Below are positions 35,942 to 50,812 of a stretch of DNA of 64,000 nucleotides, one piece after another. Position 1 is the stretch's first letter. Every line of letters starts with the position of its first letter. The stretch is taken from positions 26,289-90,288 of the forward strand of contig JASWJB010000177.1 in the NCBI GenBank assembly GCA_032433595.1, in the 5' to 3' direction. The notes beneath the pieces are model-generated. The model saw only the letters and a list, made by a program, of their open reading frames with translations. It was not told the DNA's origin and searched no databases. The translations under genes were made by a program, and so were the position numbers. The DNA comes from Conoideocrella luteorostrata (lineage: Eukaryota; Ascomycota; Sordariomycetes; Hypocreales; Clavicipitaceae).

Positions 35942-38900
35942 ATGGATCATAATGACCTGTCTATCTGCAACCCAAGTCCTCAGCTACTTCCAGGTCCTCA
36001 ACTATTACATCATCTCGTCACCTTGTCCAACGATACAACATCAATAGAGTATCTGCTCGATGATGAACAAACGTCCTATTCCTACAAAGTGCTTCAAGAT
36101 GAATCTAGAAAACTCTCTCAAATTGTCAGTTTCTTGCATCCAAAGTCTGAACAAGATGGAGACATGGTCATTCCCATCCTGATGCCCCAATGCCCTCATC
36201 TCTATATCTCTTTACTCGCGGTGCTGAAAGCTGGTGGTGCTTTTTGCCCTCTGAGTATCGATGCGCCGCCTGAGCGACTCAAGTTTATCCTCAAAGATGT
36301 GGCAGCCAAGGTTGTGCTGGTTACCCAGCAAGTTGCAAACCTGATACCTTCGGAATGCAACATAAAAGTTGTTCAAGTTGATGCACTAGACTCGTTGGGG
36401 TGCAAAGATGTTTCATGTCGAGTACCAGGTCCACACTCACTGGCTTATGTTATGTACACCTCAGGATCTACGGGCACACCCAAAGGAGTTGGCATATCTC
36501 ATAGGGCGGCGACTCAGGCACTTCTTGCTCATGATCGACATATTCCAGAGTTCTCGAGGTTCTTACAATTCGCAGCGCCAACATTTGATGTTTCAGTCTT
36601 CGAAATATTCTTCCCCTTGTTCAGAGGAAACACTCTCATTTCCGTGAAACGAGAAGATATGCTTGACGATCTGCCGGCCGCCATGCGACGCATGGGTGTT
36701 GACGCTTGTGAACTTACACCCACAGTTGCAGGCAGCCTTCTGAAAAGACGACAGAACGTTCCAACACTGAAACTATTACTGACTATTGGCGAGATGCTGA
36801 AAACGCCCGTCATACAAGAGTTTGGTGGCAGTGAGGATAAGGAGAGTTTGCTGTGGGCTATGTACGGTCCTACTGAGGCCACTATACACTGGTACGAAGA
36901 TGCGACGTCTTTGTATCCTCTACTGTCTAAGCTGAGAATCTTAATAGCACCTTGAAAACAAGTCTGCCGTCTGCGTCGTCCCCTGGCAATATTGGATCGC
37001 CACTCGATACGGTTTCCTGCTTCGTTATTGAACCGGCAAACACCCCAGACGAAAGTCGACTCTTTCACCTTCTTCCAAGAGGCGAAGCCGGAGAACTTGC
37101 TGTTGGAGGTCATCAGCTTGCTAGAGGATACATCAATCGGCCGGATCAGACGTCTTCTGCCTTTATCGAGTCTCCATATGGCAGAGTATATCGCACCGGA
37201 GACAGAGCCGTCATGAATTCTGATGGCGCTCTGGAATGCCTTGGCCGTTTATCAGATGGCCAAGTAAAGCTTCGCGGCCAGCGAATCGAATTGGGAGAAA
37301 TAGAGCATGCTGCTTTGAGAACACCAGGTTGCCATGGTGCAAGCGCTGCAGTGGTGGGCTCCAACTTGGTTCTCTTTTGCGCCGTCGATCCCGGTGTTCT
37401 TGAAATAGCTATTGAGAGTAGCTGCAAGTCTTGGCTGCCGCAATTCATGGTGCCAAACGAGATTGTGCCCATGCCCGAGTTTCCTACACTTCCAAGTGGC
37501 AAAATCGATGCAAAAAAACTTAAGAATGAGTTTGTCCGGGAAAGAGAGGCTCGGGATACTACTGTAGACGTTTCTCAGGAAGAAACACAACAGGACAAAG
37601 AGCTCATTCGCATTGTTTCAGAGACACTGAATGATGGCGTGAAGATGCAAACAGTTCTTGCAAGTGCCGGTCTAGACTCACTCTCTGCGATCAAATTGAC
37701 AGCAGCCCTTCGAGCCTCAGGGTTCGAGATCTCGGTTGCCAGCCTTTTAAAACTACGAACGGTGGCGGAAATGTGCACCCATTTGAGAAAGAAAGTTGAA
37801 GTTCAGCACGCGAGTCACAATGTCGGAATCACGGATTGCCACTCGCTCTCCACAGACTCATCAATCCCACAAGAGCTTTTATCAACAGATTTCGGCGACA
37901 CTGTGGAAAGCTTTGTGGCATGCACCCCGTTACAATCTGCCATGCTGGCAGAAACCGCACAGAATCCAAGTGTATATTGCAACGAGATTATATTACATGT
38001 CACGTCCACGGCTGTGACAACACAAGCTCTGATAGATGCCTTTAATAAAGTTATACAAGGGAACGAGATTCTCAGATCTGGCTTCGTACACTGGGGAGGG
38101 CGATATTTCTCTGCTATCTTCTCAGCGCCAAGAGACGGCCAAATCCTAATTGAGACAGATCCTCAGCGTGTTTTCAGCATGAAAAAGGATAGTGATTTTC
38201 TCAGACCTTTAAAAATTCAACTGGTACCACAAAAAGATATAACTGGATTCAGTATCTTCATACAAGCACACCATGCAATGTACGACGGCTGGTCTATGGA
38301 CATGCTGCTTTCAGATGTCTCTCAGTCGCTTGAAGGTGGCTTTCTGCCAGAGCGTCCCCCATTCAATGATGTCGTCAAATACCAAAACTCGATCACGGAA
38401 GCTTCACATGACGAATCTCGGCTTTTCTGGAGCGAAGCTTTGCTCGGATGGAACAAGGTCCCGTTCCCAAAACTTCTTGGTCGCTCCGGAATCGATGAAC
38501 TTCTTGCAAAGAGGTATACCTTGCATATTTCTTTGGCATCCGTAAAAGCAATATCACAAGAATATAGCATTAGTCGTCAGGTTGTCTTTCAGGCTGCATT
38601 AGCCATTGCATGGCAAGGCATTGTAGGACAACCTGACGTTCTGCTAGGGTCAGTCCTCTCAGGACGAACCATCCCTATTAATGGAATTGAGCGTATCATG
38701 GGCCCCTGCATTGCATCTATGCCTTTGAGGGTAGACACTGGTAATATGAACGCAAACATTGACGTTTTAAGGAGCATTCACACTAAAAATCGCTCCATAA
38801 TGGAGCATTGCAACCTGCCTCTGTCTGAAATTGGCAAGCTGTCTGGGCTCAAACCTGGCGAGTCGTTGTACGACGTCTTATTCGTGTATCAGCAATCACT

Positions 38901-41900
38901 ATATGACCTAGACGCCAAAGATGGCATCTTAAGAAATGTTGAACATCTCGATAGACTTGAAACCAAGCTAGTAGTGGAAGTTGAACCTCACGGGGAAGAG
39001 TTTGACTTACAAATCACATACCACTCTGGTTCTGTCAGTACAGACTTTGTGGATCAACTATCTGAGCAAATTCAGGAGCTTTGCTTGAGAATTCTGTGCG
39101 ATCCAAACGGAGCTATTGTGTCAGCCCAAAGATGCAACAATGTTGAGTTGTCGATGTACCATGAACAACGCAGCATTGTCGCCGAACCAGATGACGTTGT
39201 CGCTCTATTTGACGCGTCAGCAGATCGGAACCCTAATGCAGAAGCGATAAGATTTGTTACTTCAACTAAAAACAATCATTTTGAAGTTGATACCATGACA
39301 TACTCATCGCTCAACCGAGCCGCAAACCGGACAGCTAATTGCATTTGCTACCATGGTGCAGAAGTTGGAGATGTGATTGCTATAGTTATGAGCAAGTCTA
39401 TAGCTCTCTACACATCAATTTTGGGGATAGCCAAAGCGGGTTGTGCCTACATGCCAATTTTACCGACCACCCCAGCGGATCGTTTACGAAAAATTCTGCA
39501 ACAATCCAAGACAAAGCATTGTCTGGTTGATAATACCTTGGTCGACTATAGCTTCTTCCCTGAGACAGTCAAAATCCTCCACATTCACTCTCAGTCCCTT
39601 TCAATGTTTCCGGATGAGCGACCATCTGTACCCTCAGATCCTGGTCGTCTCTCATACGTCATTTTCACCTCTGGGACTACCGGCGTTCCGAAAGGCGTTG
39701 CTGTGTCCCAGAGAAATCTAGCCAGTAACATTGCTTATTTGAGTACTGTCTATCCAAACTCATCGTCCCAGCCTCGAATATTGCAAGCTTGTTCTCATGC
39801 GTTCGATGTTTCCGTTTTCGAGATATTCTATGCATGGCACGCTGGCATGAGTCTATGCGCAGCCGACAGTGATGTTATTTTCAGCGACCTCGAATGTATT
39901 ATTCGAGAGTTGGAGATTACCCATCTTAGCCTGACTCCAACTGTTGCATCCCTAATAGAACCTAAAAATGTGCCACAAGTTGAATTTCTTGTCACCGCTG
40001 GCGAACCAATGACCATGTCCGTTCTTCAGAAATGGGATACCTTGCTCTTTCAAGGTTATGGCCCGTCCGAAACGACGAATATTTGCAGCGTGAAGAGAAT
40101 GTCGCAAGGAGAGAACATTGAACATTTGGGATGGGTCTTCCCAAACACGTCTGTCTTCGTTTTGCCCCCGACAGGATTAGATGTGTTGCCACTTGGGTGG
40201 GTAGGTGAGTTCTGCTTTGGTGGCAGTCAGGTCGCTCGAGGGTACCTAAATGACGATACGTTGACAGCCCAAAAGTTTATTGAACATCCTTCATTTGGGC
40301 GGATGTATCGCTCTGGAGACCTTGGTCGAATGTTGCCCGATGGCTCATTAATAATAATCGGTCGGCTGGATGATCAGCTAAAACTACGAGGACAACGCAT
40401 CGAAGCGAGCGAGATAGACAGCACCTTGACAAGTACGACACTTGTGGTCGCGTCCGTGACAATTTTAGTTCGAACGGCTCAAGGAGACTCGGATCAGTTA
40501 GCCACATTTTATACACCCCATGCCATTTCCGAATTCTCCGAACCATTGGAAATAGCGCTGGAACTGCACCATGCATTGTTCGCGACACTGAAATCTAGGC
40601 TACCTTCATACATGGTTCCGTCTTATATAATACCTGTGCCGTATATTCCCAGGACATCAAGTGGGAAAGTTGACAGACAACAGCTGAAAAAATGGTTCGA
40701 GAACCTATCAATAGACTATCTTGAGAGAGCATCGGAGGCTTCACCTGGGCTTCAAGACGATGATGCATGGACCGAGGTGGAATGCAAAGTTGCAGAAGCT
40801 GTGGCTGAGTGGTGCAAAATTTCGAGAAGTGAGATACGAAGATGGAGCCCTTTTCCGACTCTCGGAATTGATTCAATATCCGCTATTAGTGTCTCTAGAT
40901 TGATTAGCACACGAATCGGATTCCAGGTTCCAATATCAACAATTTTGCAAAATCCAACCGTTGCGCAATTAGGCCAGCGTTTGAGCAAAGGAGGTTATCT
41001 GAGCTTAAGCAGCGTATCCCAAACCACACAGGATATGATAAGAGAATTTAGCAAGGAAGTCAAGAAATCGATAGAAGGTATGGATGCGGATGTAGAGGCT
41101 ATCTGGCCCTGTGTGCCGTTACAAGAGGCAATGTTGCAAGGCGAGAAGAATTACTACAACAGAATTCTTTTGCGACTACATATCTCACCCGATGCAATGC
41201 AAGTTCACTGGAAAGAAATTTCCGAAAGACACAGCATTCTAAGAACATGTTTTGTCACCACTACGAATGCATCATACCCCATAGCCCAAATCGTTCTGCG
41301 AAAATGGCATCTTCCATGGAGAACATTCGAAGTTACAGAACCATCGCTGGAGGGTGCAAGCAGAGATCACCTAGATTCGCTACCTGATCCCTTGAATTCA
41401 ATGATTCCGCCTTGCTCCTTGGCTCTGATTCGTTATAAGGGGTCAAGTTTTCTCTCTTTTGTCTGTCACCATGCCCTGTACGACGGCATAGCGATGGAAA
41501 ATCTCTGGAGGGAAGTGGAAGCCATGGCACGTAACTGCGAGTTGCAGCCGCCTATTCAATATCTGCCATTCTTAGAACAAGCCTTGACATTGCCAGATGA
41601 TGTGGAATCATTTTGGCAGGATGAGTTCCGTGGATTCGAAGGCTCGCCTATATTAGCTCGATCAACGAGGCTGGGGCTCAACCAATGTACGCACACTGTC
41701 TCTATTGACATGTCCTTCAAAGATATCCAGCAAAAGTGTCGGTTCTTAGGTGTGTCATTGCTAGCACTGTGCCAAGCATCCTGGGCTTCTGTGCTATCAT
41801 CGATTTTTAGGAACCCAGATGTCGCATTTGGAAATGTTATAAGTGGTAGGACACTTGCACTTGAAGGGCTTGATAGATTGGTAGCACCTTGTTTCAACAC

Positions 41901-44900
41901 CATTCCATTACGCATGGATATTTCGAGGAGCACCCAGAACATTGATCTTGTGAAAAGCTTCCAAAACCTCAACTCAAGATTGCTTCCGTACCAATTTTCA
42001 CCACTCAAGCTCATTCAGAAGGTTGTGGGGGCTCGCCGCCGAAATTTATTTAACACTCTGTTTCTCTTGCAACAGCCACTCAGGGATATGGACAAGAGAG
42101 TCTGGACTCTGGAGGAAGACTCTGGAAGCATGGATGTTCCTGTCGTCTGCGAAGTTGTCCCTTGCCCGAATTTGAACTCCGTCATTATGAACTTGCACTA
42201 TGACATGGATATGATTACGGATGAGCTGGCATCGACCATCTCGGACATATTCAAGCTCATGATACGTTCGATGGTTTTGAATCCATTTGATGCCGTACCG
42301 AATCGCTCTTCCCTACCCACTATTTACTCTCAGCCCTTGTGCAACCTGGCAATAAAACGAGAAAAGCGAAATGATGCCGAACAGTCAGGAACAGATAAGT
42401 CATCATGGTCTGACCTTGAAAAGGCAATCCGAAAGGCAATATGCAGTATCTCAGGCACATCAGAATCTGCATTTCATCGCCAAACGACAATATTTCAAGT
42501 AGGTTTAGACAGCATCAATGCGGTCCAAGTTGCCTCAGCCCTGCGAGCTCGAGGTTTTCCCGTTTCAGCTTCGGATGTCGTCGAATGCGCAAGCTGTGGA
42601 AAATTGGCAGCAAGAATCGCCTACAATTCCGAAAGAGCCGATCGGGAAAATCCCCAGGTAGATTTAACTAGGTATCAGCGAGCGGTAAGTCCCGAAATAC
42701 TGAGAAGTGTGCCGCGCAGCTCAGAAATAGAAACGATACTCCCTTGTACAGCTATGCAAAATGCTATGTTGGCAGGTTTTTTCCACTCTAGTGAAGGGCA
42801 CTATCTCAATTTCCTGAGTTACAAGATTCAAGATAGCATCAATTTTGACCGTCTTGCACAAGCTTGGAAATTGCTCCAGCAACATCATCCAATGCTACGG
42901 ACCGGCTTTGCCCCTACTTCACATCCAGAAAGTGCATTTAGCATGATTAGATGGGGCGCATCAGCTTTGGGTTCTCCTACGACCATACTTCACAAAAATA
43001 TTGGCCAACAGTTCGATATTAAGAAGTGGAGAGACGAATTCAAAGTACAGGTGCTGCAAAATCCCGCCTTGCCGCTTTGGGGGGTGGTTTTGGTAGAACA
43101 TGAAGAAGAATCTTTCATGCATATCAACTTGCATCACGCCTTGTATGACGCTACTTCCTTCAGAGGCATGCTTTTCGGACTATCTCATCTCTTGCAAGGC
43201 AATCCATACACCTTCCCCAAAATTGAGCCTGCACTAATAGAATTGTTGTCGCGGACAAGAAATGACACTTCAAAAACGCGAGAATTCTGGGAGAGCCAGG
43301 GGCATAAAGCTGTGGTGAACAAATTTCCCATAATGACTCCGCTGCGCGAGGAAGCCATGCAGATCATAGTCCGACAGAAGACTCTTTCAATGAGCTTTTC
43401 TGAGGTGCGGGAAGCTACTCAGATAATTGGAGTATCAGTGCAAGCTATTCTACAAGCAACTTGGGCTCGACTTCTGGCTTCCTACCTGGGCGAATGCTCA
43501 GTGGTTTTTGGAGTTGCATTGGCGGGACGAACGACAGATGAGACTATGAAAACTCCATTCCCTTGCCTGACAACTGTTCCCGTCATAGCAGAAACGATGA
43601 CATCGAATTGCCTAATGATGGAAAACATGATGAATTACAACTCGAAGCTACAGAGACATCAGTTTGCATCACTAGCCAACATTCAAAAGTGGCTGGGTTA
43701 TCCTGGAACTCCTGCTTTCGACACTATACTGGTTTATCAGACAACAGGGTCATCACCATCAATTACGCCTGGATGGGAACTCGCTGCGGATGAGCCATCT
43801 GTTGAGTACACAGTCTCTTTGGAGATTGAGCCATGTAGTAATGGGGAGTTTTGTATTCGAATCACCACGCGACGCGATATCGTACCGGCTGAGCAAGCAG
43901 AGCTCATGCTACTCCAGTTTGAGGCGATACTAGTTCATTTATTGACGCAACCATACGGAGAAGAAAGTGAATTGCATAAATCACATCCAGAACTTTTCTC
44001 CGTCATGCCGGCACAGTGTCCGGTTATGGAAAGCCCTGTCAATTTAGTCCACCAGCTTGTTGAGCGAAAGGCACAGTCGCAGCCAAATCTTCCGGCCTTG
44101 GAATTCTTTTGGTCATTTGAGAACAATTTCGGTCCATCAAGGATTTGGACTTACAAAGAACTCGACGAAGTTGGAAACCAGGTTGCACACCTTCTAGCTG
44201 ACATAGTCACGGTAGGAGATATCGTGGCTGTCCACTTTCCTAAATGCCCAGAAGCATATTTTTCGATATTAGGCATATTGAAAGCTGGGTGCTCGTTCGT
44301 TGCACTGGATCCGGGGGCTCCAGAAGCAAGAAAGATATTCATCCTAGAGGACTCAAGGGCAAAGTGTCTCTTAACCGAAATACATTCCGAAATTCCATCA
44401 AATTTCGACTTACCAGTCATCACCGTAAACGATGAGAAGCTCCGGCCCTATTCAAAATCCCAGGTTCGACATAGACATATCGTTACGCCAGAAAGTACTT
44501 GCTACTGCTTGTATACTTCGGGGACTACGGGAACCCCTAAAGGCTGCGAGATTACACATGAAAATACAGTCCAGGCCCTCATGGCATTCCAAAACTTGTT
44601 CCAAGGCCACTGGCAGAGCGATTCTAGGTGGCTGCAGTTTGCTGCACTTCACTTTGATGTCTCTGTGCTAGAACAGTATTGGAGTTGGTCTGTCGGCATA
44701 ACCGTTGTTGCCGCACCTAGAGAGCTGATACTCGATGATCTTGTTGGATCCATCAACAAAATGGCAATCACACACATAGACTTGACTCCCAGCTTAGCAC
44801 GACTTACACACCCAGACGAACTCCCAAATCTGTGCAAAGGCGTGTTTATAACTGGTGGCGAGCAGCTGAATCAAGAGATTCTAGATGCGTGGGGGCCAAA

Positions 44901-47900
44901 GGCAGTCATTTACAATGCTTACGGGCCGACAGAAGCAACTATCGGAGTTACAATGTACCAGCGAGTTCCTATTAATGGAAGACCGAGTAACATCGGTAAG
45001 CAATTTCCAAATGTAGGATCGTTTGTTTTCCACAGCGGCACAGAAATTCCGGTTCTGCGAGGTGGAGTTGGTGAGCTTTGCGTGTCGGGCAAGCTAGTCG
45101 GCAAAGGATATCTGCACCGGCCTGAACTCACAAGTGAAAAATTTCCACTACTTCCGCAGTTCAAAGAAAGAATATATCGCACAGGTGATCTGGTGAGGAT
45201 TCTCCATGATGGGTGTTTTGACTTTCTAGGCAGAGCCGATGATCAGGTAAAACTGCGGGGTCAACGCCTGGAGATTGGGGAGATCAATCATGTTATTCGA
45301 AGCGAAACTCCAGGAATCAGGAATGCAGCTACCTTCGTGATGCAGCATGGCAACAAAGATGTCCTCGTGTCGTTCGTAACAGGTAACAGCGAGAAGCGTA
45401 ACTCAGTCCTTCGTGTTTCGGAAGATGGGAACAATTTGGCAACGGACTCCAGGAAGTCATGCTTGAATAGGCTTCCTGGCTATATGGTGCCGACTTACTT
45501 CATCCCGTTGACATATATCCCTCTATCATCAAATAACAAAGTCGAGGCTAGAGAACTCAAGTTGCTTTTCGCCAAGTTAAGTCAAGAAGATCTTATGAAG
45601 CTCACCGGTCGGAATAGCAAGTCATTAAACAACCCGCTTGATACAGACGTCCTCTCTACTGTAGTTCGGATATTAGGAGACTTTGTCAATGTTCCGAAAG
45701 ATGAGATCTCAGATTCCACCAGCATATTTGATGTTGGAGTTGACTCGATCTCTGCCTTGCAGCTATCAACATTGCTGAAGAATAACGGTCTCGATGCAGC
45801 GACACCAGCAGCGATACTTCGCAGCCCTATTGTGGCTGATCTTGTACGGGCAGTATCCGAGATTCGTACCTCAGCGAATGATAAGGAAGAAACGCGAGAG
45901 ATCAAGCAATCACTGCAAGCCTGGCTGCACAAGTATCGAGGTTTTGTCTGCCGTGAGCTAAAGATCACCCCGGACGATATTGAATACATCGCCCCATGCT
46001 CACCGCTTCAGGAGGGCATGATATCAGCAGCCCTCTTGGATGAGTTTTCACATCCATACTTCAATTGGTTTGATATTCAAGCGAAAGATAGTACCTCCAT
46101 ACATACCATACGTCACGCTTGGGAAACGACAGTCAGGCATCACTCAATCCTCAGATCGGGTTTCCTAAGAACAACTGATGGGTATATTCAAGTCGCTGTG
46201 CGTCACCTTGAGAATCCTTGGCAGTTTTTGTCTGCTGTTACAGATGAAGACATCCAAGCTGTTCTTGAGAATCAACGTCTGAGCTGGATTGCAAGCAATT
46301 CCTCGCATATCCCATCGCCGATTCAATTCATACAGGTGGATGGGCCAAACAAAAGAGTGCTGAGGATTCATATTTTCCATGGGCTCTACGATGGTAATAG
46401 CTTTGAGCTCATGAAAAAGTATGCATCTTGTCTTTACAAATCAGAGAGCCCTATATCTGGACCAAAGTTTCTGGATGTTCTCTGCCGCGGACCTTTGCGA
46501 AATTATCATTCTTGCAAATCATTCTGGGCAAAACACCTGAACAAATGGCAAAATCCTTCACTATCACGTCGCATTACTTCAGTGGGCAATTTGGGCCAGG
46601 TTGTGTCTTTGTCTCGAGCATTTTCACTCGAAACCTTAGAAAACCTGCGGCAGGCTGAAAATGTTACCCTTCAAACAATTGTGCTCTCTGTTTGGACGAT
46701 TGTTTTACAGAAGTATGTCGCTGGTCCACTGACGATTGGTGTTATTATTGCAGGGAGGGCCATGGACTTACCGCACATAGAAAATACCATTGGACCTCTT
46801 TTTAACACAATTCCATTCTTTAATGAGAACCTCAACAACCTGACCTGGGAATCTCTGGTTCAACGTTGCCACCAGTTCAACACTGACGTTCTTTCATTCC
46901 AGCATGTGCCACTCAAAGACATTCAAAAGTGGTGCTCAAATGGTCAGCCACTATTTGACAACCTTTTCACTTTTCAACTGGAGAGACTGGATCCCAATAC
47001 CGAGACAGAACCTTGGATCGTGACTGATGGACAGTCAAACGATACTCACTATCCACTTGCGTTCGAGGCAACTCGAAATCGGCTTGGCGAACTGAGTGTA
47101 CAACTAGTTGCCCGAGAAGAGGTTGCAGATTGCAATGCATTGAATCAGATGCTTGATCATTTTAATCAGGTTATATTAGCTACGACGCCAAACACAAAAC
47201 TATCAGCATCTTCACGTCAGCATATTCTCAGTGAAGAAGCAGGAAACGAAGGAGTTAGCCTGGCAAAAAACATGCCACAGCCACAACAGATTTGGAATCT
47301 GACGGCTAAGGCACTTAGAGATGAACTTTCTGCTCTTGCTAATATTACCCTTGACGATATCAGCTCCGAAACATCTATGCTTGAGCTTGGTATCGACAGT
47401 ATTGATGCCATTAAAATATCCGCCAGACTGGCAAGAAGAGGTATACGTCTATCAGCATCCCAGATCACTCGTTACCAGACAATTGCCGCCATTGCGGCTG
47501 CGGCTAAACCTATATTGTCAGAATTGTCAGATGAGTCGACTCAAACCCCAGATGATGTCGCATTTTCTGAGCTTCGACGCCACCTCCACTCGTATTTACA
47601 ACAAAACGGCGTATCAATGGAAAATATAGAGCTGGTTCTTCCACCAACCTCATTACAGCAGTCTATGGTTGCCGGTATGGTCCAGTCTGACTTTGGCTGG
47701 TACTTCAATCACGACATCCTAGAACTAGACGACTCCGTTGATATAGTCAGATTGAAGGACGCTTGGGTTGAACTCATTGAGTTATCCCCGGTGCTCCGAA
47801 CAGGCTTTTTCGAAGTCGATGATAATAATATCGATATAGCTTATTGCCAAGTTGTTTTCAAGCAAATAAACGCTCAAATTACTTTGGAGCGAATCGCCAG

Positions 47901-50661
47901 CAGCGCTGATTTACAAAACCTAGTCAATAGAGCATCAGGCATTGCTCGAGCCGGAAAAGGTATGACAGATCTTGTCCAAGTGGCTTTAGTCTCAGGACCC
48001 AACAAGAAATATATGGTTCTTTCGATGGCTCATGCCCTGTATGATGGCTGGTCAATGAGCCTCTTGTACCACGATCTGCAAGCGGCTTATGGAGGTAGAT
48101 TAATGCCGCGGAGCTATTCGCAAGTATTGACGTCCCAGCCTCAGCTTTACATGGCCACTGACTCTGAGGGATTCTGGGAGACATATTTGGCTGGTGCTTG
48201 TCCGACAATGTTTGCCAAACGAGATACACAGCTTCCACGCCAAAGTCCTGACACCATTTTTAGAAGCGAGATCACTGCCTCAAAGCCGCTTGCAGAAATC
48301 AACAAGTTTTGTAAACAAAACTCAATCAGCCTTCAGTCCTTGTGCACATCATGTTGGGCTGCGGTCGTGGCATATAGCACACAATCTCTGGATACGAATT
48401 TTGGAATTGTGCTCTCGGGCAGGGATTTTGAAGGAGCTGAAGAGCTAATGTTTCCCACTATGAACACTGTTTCTGTTCGGTCTATTCTTCACGGCTCGGG
48501 ACTTTCATTCGTCAAATATATGGAATCCAATTTAGCAGACATCAAAGCCCATCAAGGAGTTCCACTACACAAGGCACAAACAGCAGCCAGATTGAGAGGC
48601 AAACAGCTTTTCAATTCACTTTTTATATTGCAGAAATCCGAAACTGATATGGAGTCTGAGTCCATGTGGAAATCTGTTGATGGGCACTCCGCCGTAGAAT
48701 ATCCTATCTGTGTCGAGGCAGAATCAAGTCACGGGAATCTCGCTTGGCGCGTGGCTTGCAAAAGCTCCCATTTCTCCGAAGAGGATGCCGACGATATATT
48801 GACAAAGTTGAACCAAAGTTTACGGTTCCTCTTGAATTTTTTCGACTCCGAGATTCTTTTATTCCGCGGCCATCTAGTGTCCATATGCGGATTGCCAGAC
48901 ACGACACTAACAGAGCCATCTTCCACAGCGACCGATGATGTCGTTGTCAGGCAAGATTCTGACACAATGAAGTTCACGTGGAACGAGACCTCAAATCATA
49001 TCCGTGAAATTTTATCCAAAGTATCAGCTGTACCTGTTCACTCTATTCTCCCTACTTCTACGCTTTATCATCTTGGGCTGGACTCCATCAGCGCGATCAA
49101 AGTCTCATTGCTACTAAAAAGGGTCAACGTCTCTCTCAGGCCTCGAGATCTTATTCAAGCTAGCAGTGTTGTAGAGATGGCTGAGCGCGCGGAAACGAGC
49201 AATGGGTCTCTGGACACACCATCCATCGAGCCAAACCACTGGGCACTTCCCTCATCAATTTCGGACAAAGACTTGTTTGGTCGGTGTGGCATCACAGAAC
49301 AAGACGTTGAAGCTATAATGCCTGCAACTGCCCTGCAAATTTACATGCTCGGTGCATGGCAATTTTCAAATGGGTCAGTCTTCTACCCCGAGTTCTGTTA
49401 TGAGATCTCCCACAACTACACACGTAGCCAGGTCGTGACAGCATGGGACCGAGTAGTGGCGAAAATCCCGATACTGCGGACTCGCCTAGTAACTACACAG
49501 GCAAAGGAGATGCCATTGGTACAGATTATTCTCAAGAGCCACGAATTGCCTGCAAATCACGTCTCTCAGCCCCTATGTCGCTTGCGAGTATCAGACCTGC
49601 CAAGTCACGACTCATGGCTAATTCGACTAAGCATTCATCATTCACTATATGACGGCTTGAGTTTGCCCGAAATCATGCGTTTATATAACAAATCGCTTAG
49701 ACAGGAAGATGCCTCAACTAAACGCGAGCCGAACGTTTCAATTTCGGAGTGGAGACACTTCTCAGTCACTCCAACATTGCAGGAGCAAATCGACCTCCGG
49801 AAAGAGTTCTGGGTCGAGTATTTAGATCCCTTTCAATCTACGCCTTCTCCTCCGCGAAAATTCTCGTCATCTGGCCTCCACACGATGGACCGAGTATCGT
49901 ACCTCCGCAAAAAAGCCTTTTCTAGTGCAAATGAGTTGCAACGCCATGCATCCTCGCATAGTATAGGTGTCCAATCCTTATTCCTGGCTGCCTACGCCAG
50001 AAGTCTTTGCCATCAACATAATGAGCCAACGTCCACTCAAACAGTCATTTTTGGCATATATCTCGCCAACAGAACCATGGCAAACGAAAACCTGCACGCC
50101 ACATACCCAACACTGAACTTGGTTCCTCTTCGTGTCATATTTTCAGATGGTGATGACCTCACAGCCGTTGCTATAACGATTCATAAGGACTTGCAGCTTA
50201 TACAAACTGATGGAAACGCTCATGTTAGTCTCTGGGAAATTTATAATTGGACAGGTATAAGGGTAGACATGTTTGTCAATTTCTTGTCCCTTCCAGATGG
50301 TGGTGGTGATGATGGCAATTCACTCAAGGATTTCGATCTTACGCGCAGGGCCGATGAAGATACACTTACAGATCGTTCAACGTCAATGGGGCTTTTGAAT
50401 CAGTCATGGCTACAAGATAATGTTGTCAGGGATGCCTATGTGGTAAGTTTCAATTTCTGTCTTTCGAGAGATTTCTTGGCTGCAGTTTGATTAACATATT
50501 GATGGTTTCAGGCATCCTTGGATATAGAAGTTTCGCTACATGGAGATAATCTCGATATTGGTATCTTTGGATCTACAGAATGTTTATCACCCGACGAAGC
50601 ACCACAGATGGTAGATCGCATCGTGCAGTGCATAACAAACTTAGGACCAGACACGAGTTGA
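35942..50661 (+). CDS. sidC: Ferrichrome/ferricrocin-type nonribosomal peptide synthetase
   Basis: This giant cytosolic NRPS of 4,864 aa assembles a hydroxamate siderophore from N5-acyl-N5-hydroxyornithine and small amino acids. There are three exons: 35942-36891, 36948-50442 and 50512-50661. The first intron falls in the A1 YGPTEATIHC motif; the last adds a 49-residue C-terminus. Domain order with landmark residues: A1 (SGSTG about 175, SGKID about 506), T1 GLDSL about 558, C1 HHAMYDG about 757, A2 (SGTTG about 1223), T2 GIDSI about 1622, C2 HHALYDG about 1823, T3 GLDSI about 2168, C3 HHALYDA about 2378, A3 (SGTTG about 2839), T4 GVDSI about 3247, C4 FHGLYDG about 3459, T5 GIDSI about 3797, C5 AHALYDG about 4010, T6 GLDSI about 4359, C6 HHSLYDG about 4545. 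All six T domains keep the Ser. There is no thioesterase; the terminal T-C-T-C repeat is the SidC/NPS2/Sib1 hallmark and fits release by cyclisation. No broken frames are seen. Confidence 0.96.
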
Positions 50662-50812
50662 AGTGTCAGAAATTTACGTGGGGGAAGTTTCTTACTAGTT
50701 TAAAATTGATTTGTATGTTATTCGCATCGTAGTTAGCATATATTATAATATTCATCCAACCGTCATCTTTATATAAGAGTAGACCTTCAAGAAGTTTTTT
50801 GATCTGCCCATC

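Noticed and set aside
36892..36955. sidC as two genes split by a stop (35942-36955 and 36952-50490)
   Set aside because: A 56-nt intron with GT donor and TAG acceptor restores the conserved A1 motif YGPTEATIHC and continuous frame, so this is one gene.
50443..50490. sidC ending at the stop at 50490
   Set aside because: A GTAAGT donor at 50443 and TTTCAG acceptor at 50511 lead in frame to 49 more residues typical of the final C domain, ending at 50661.
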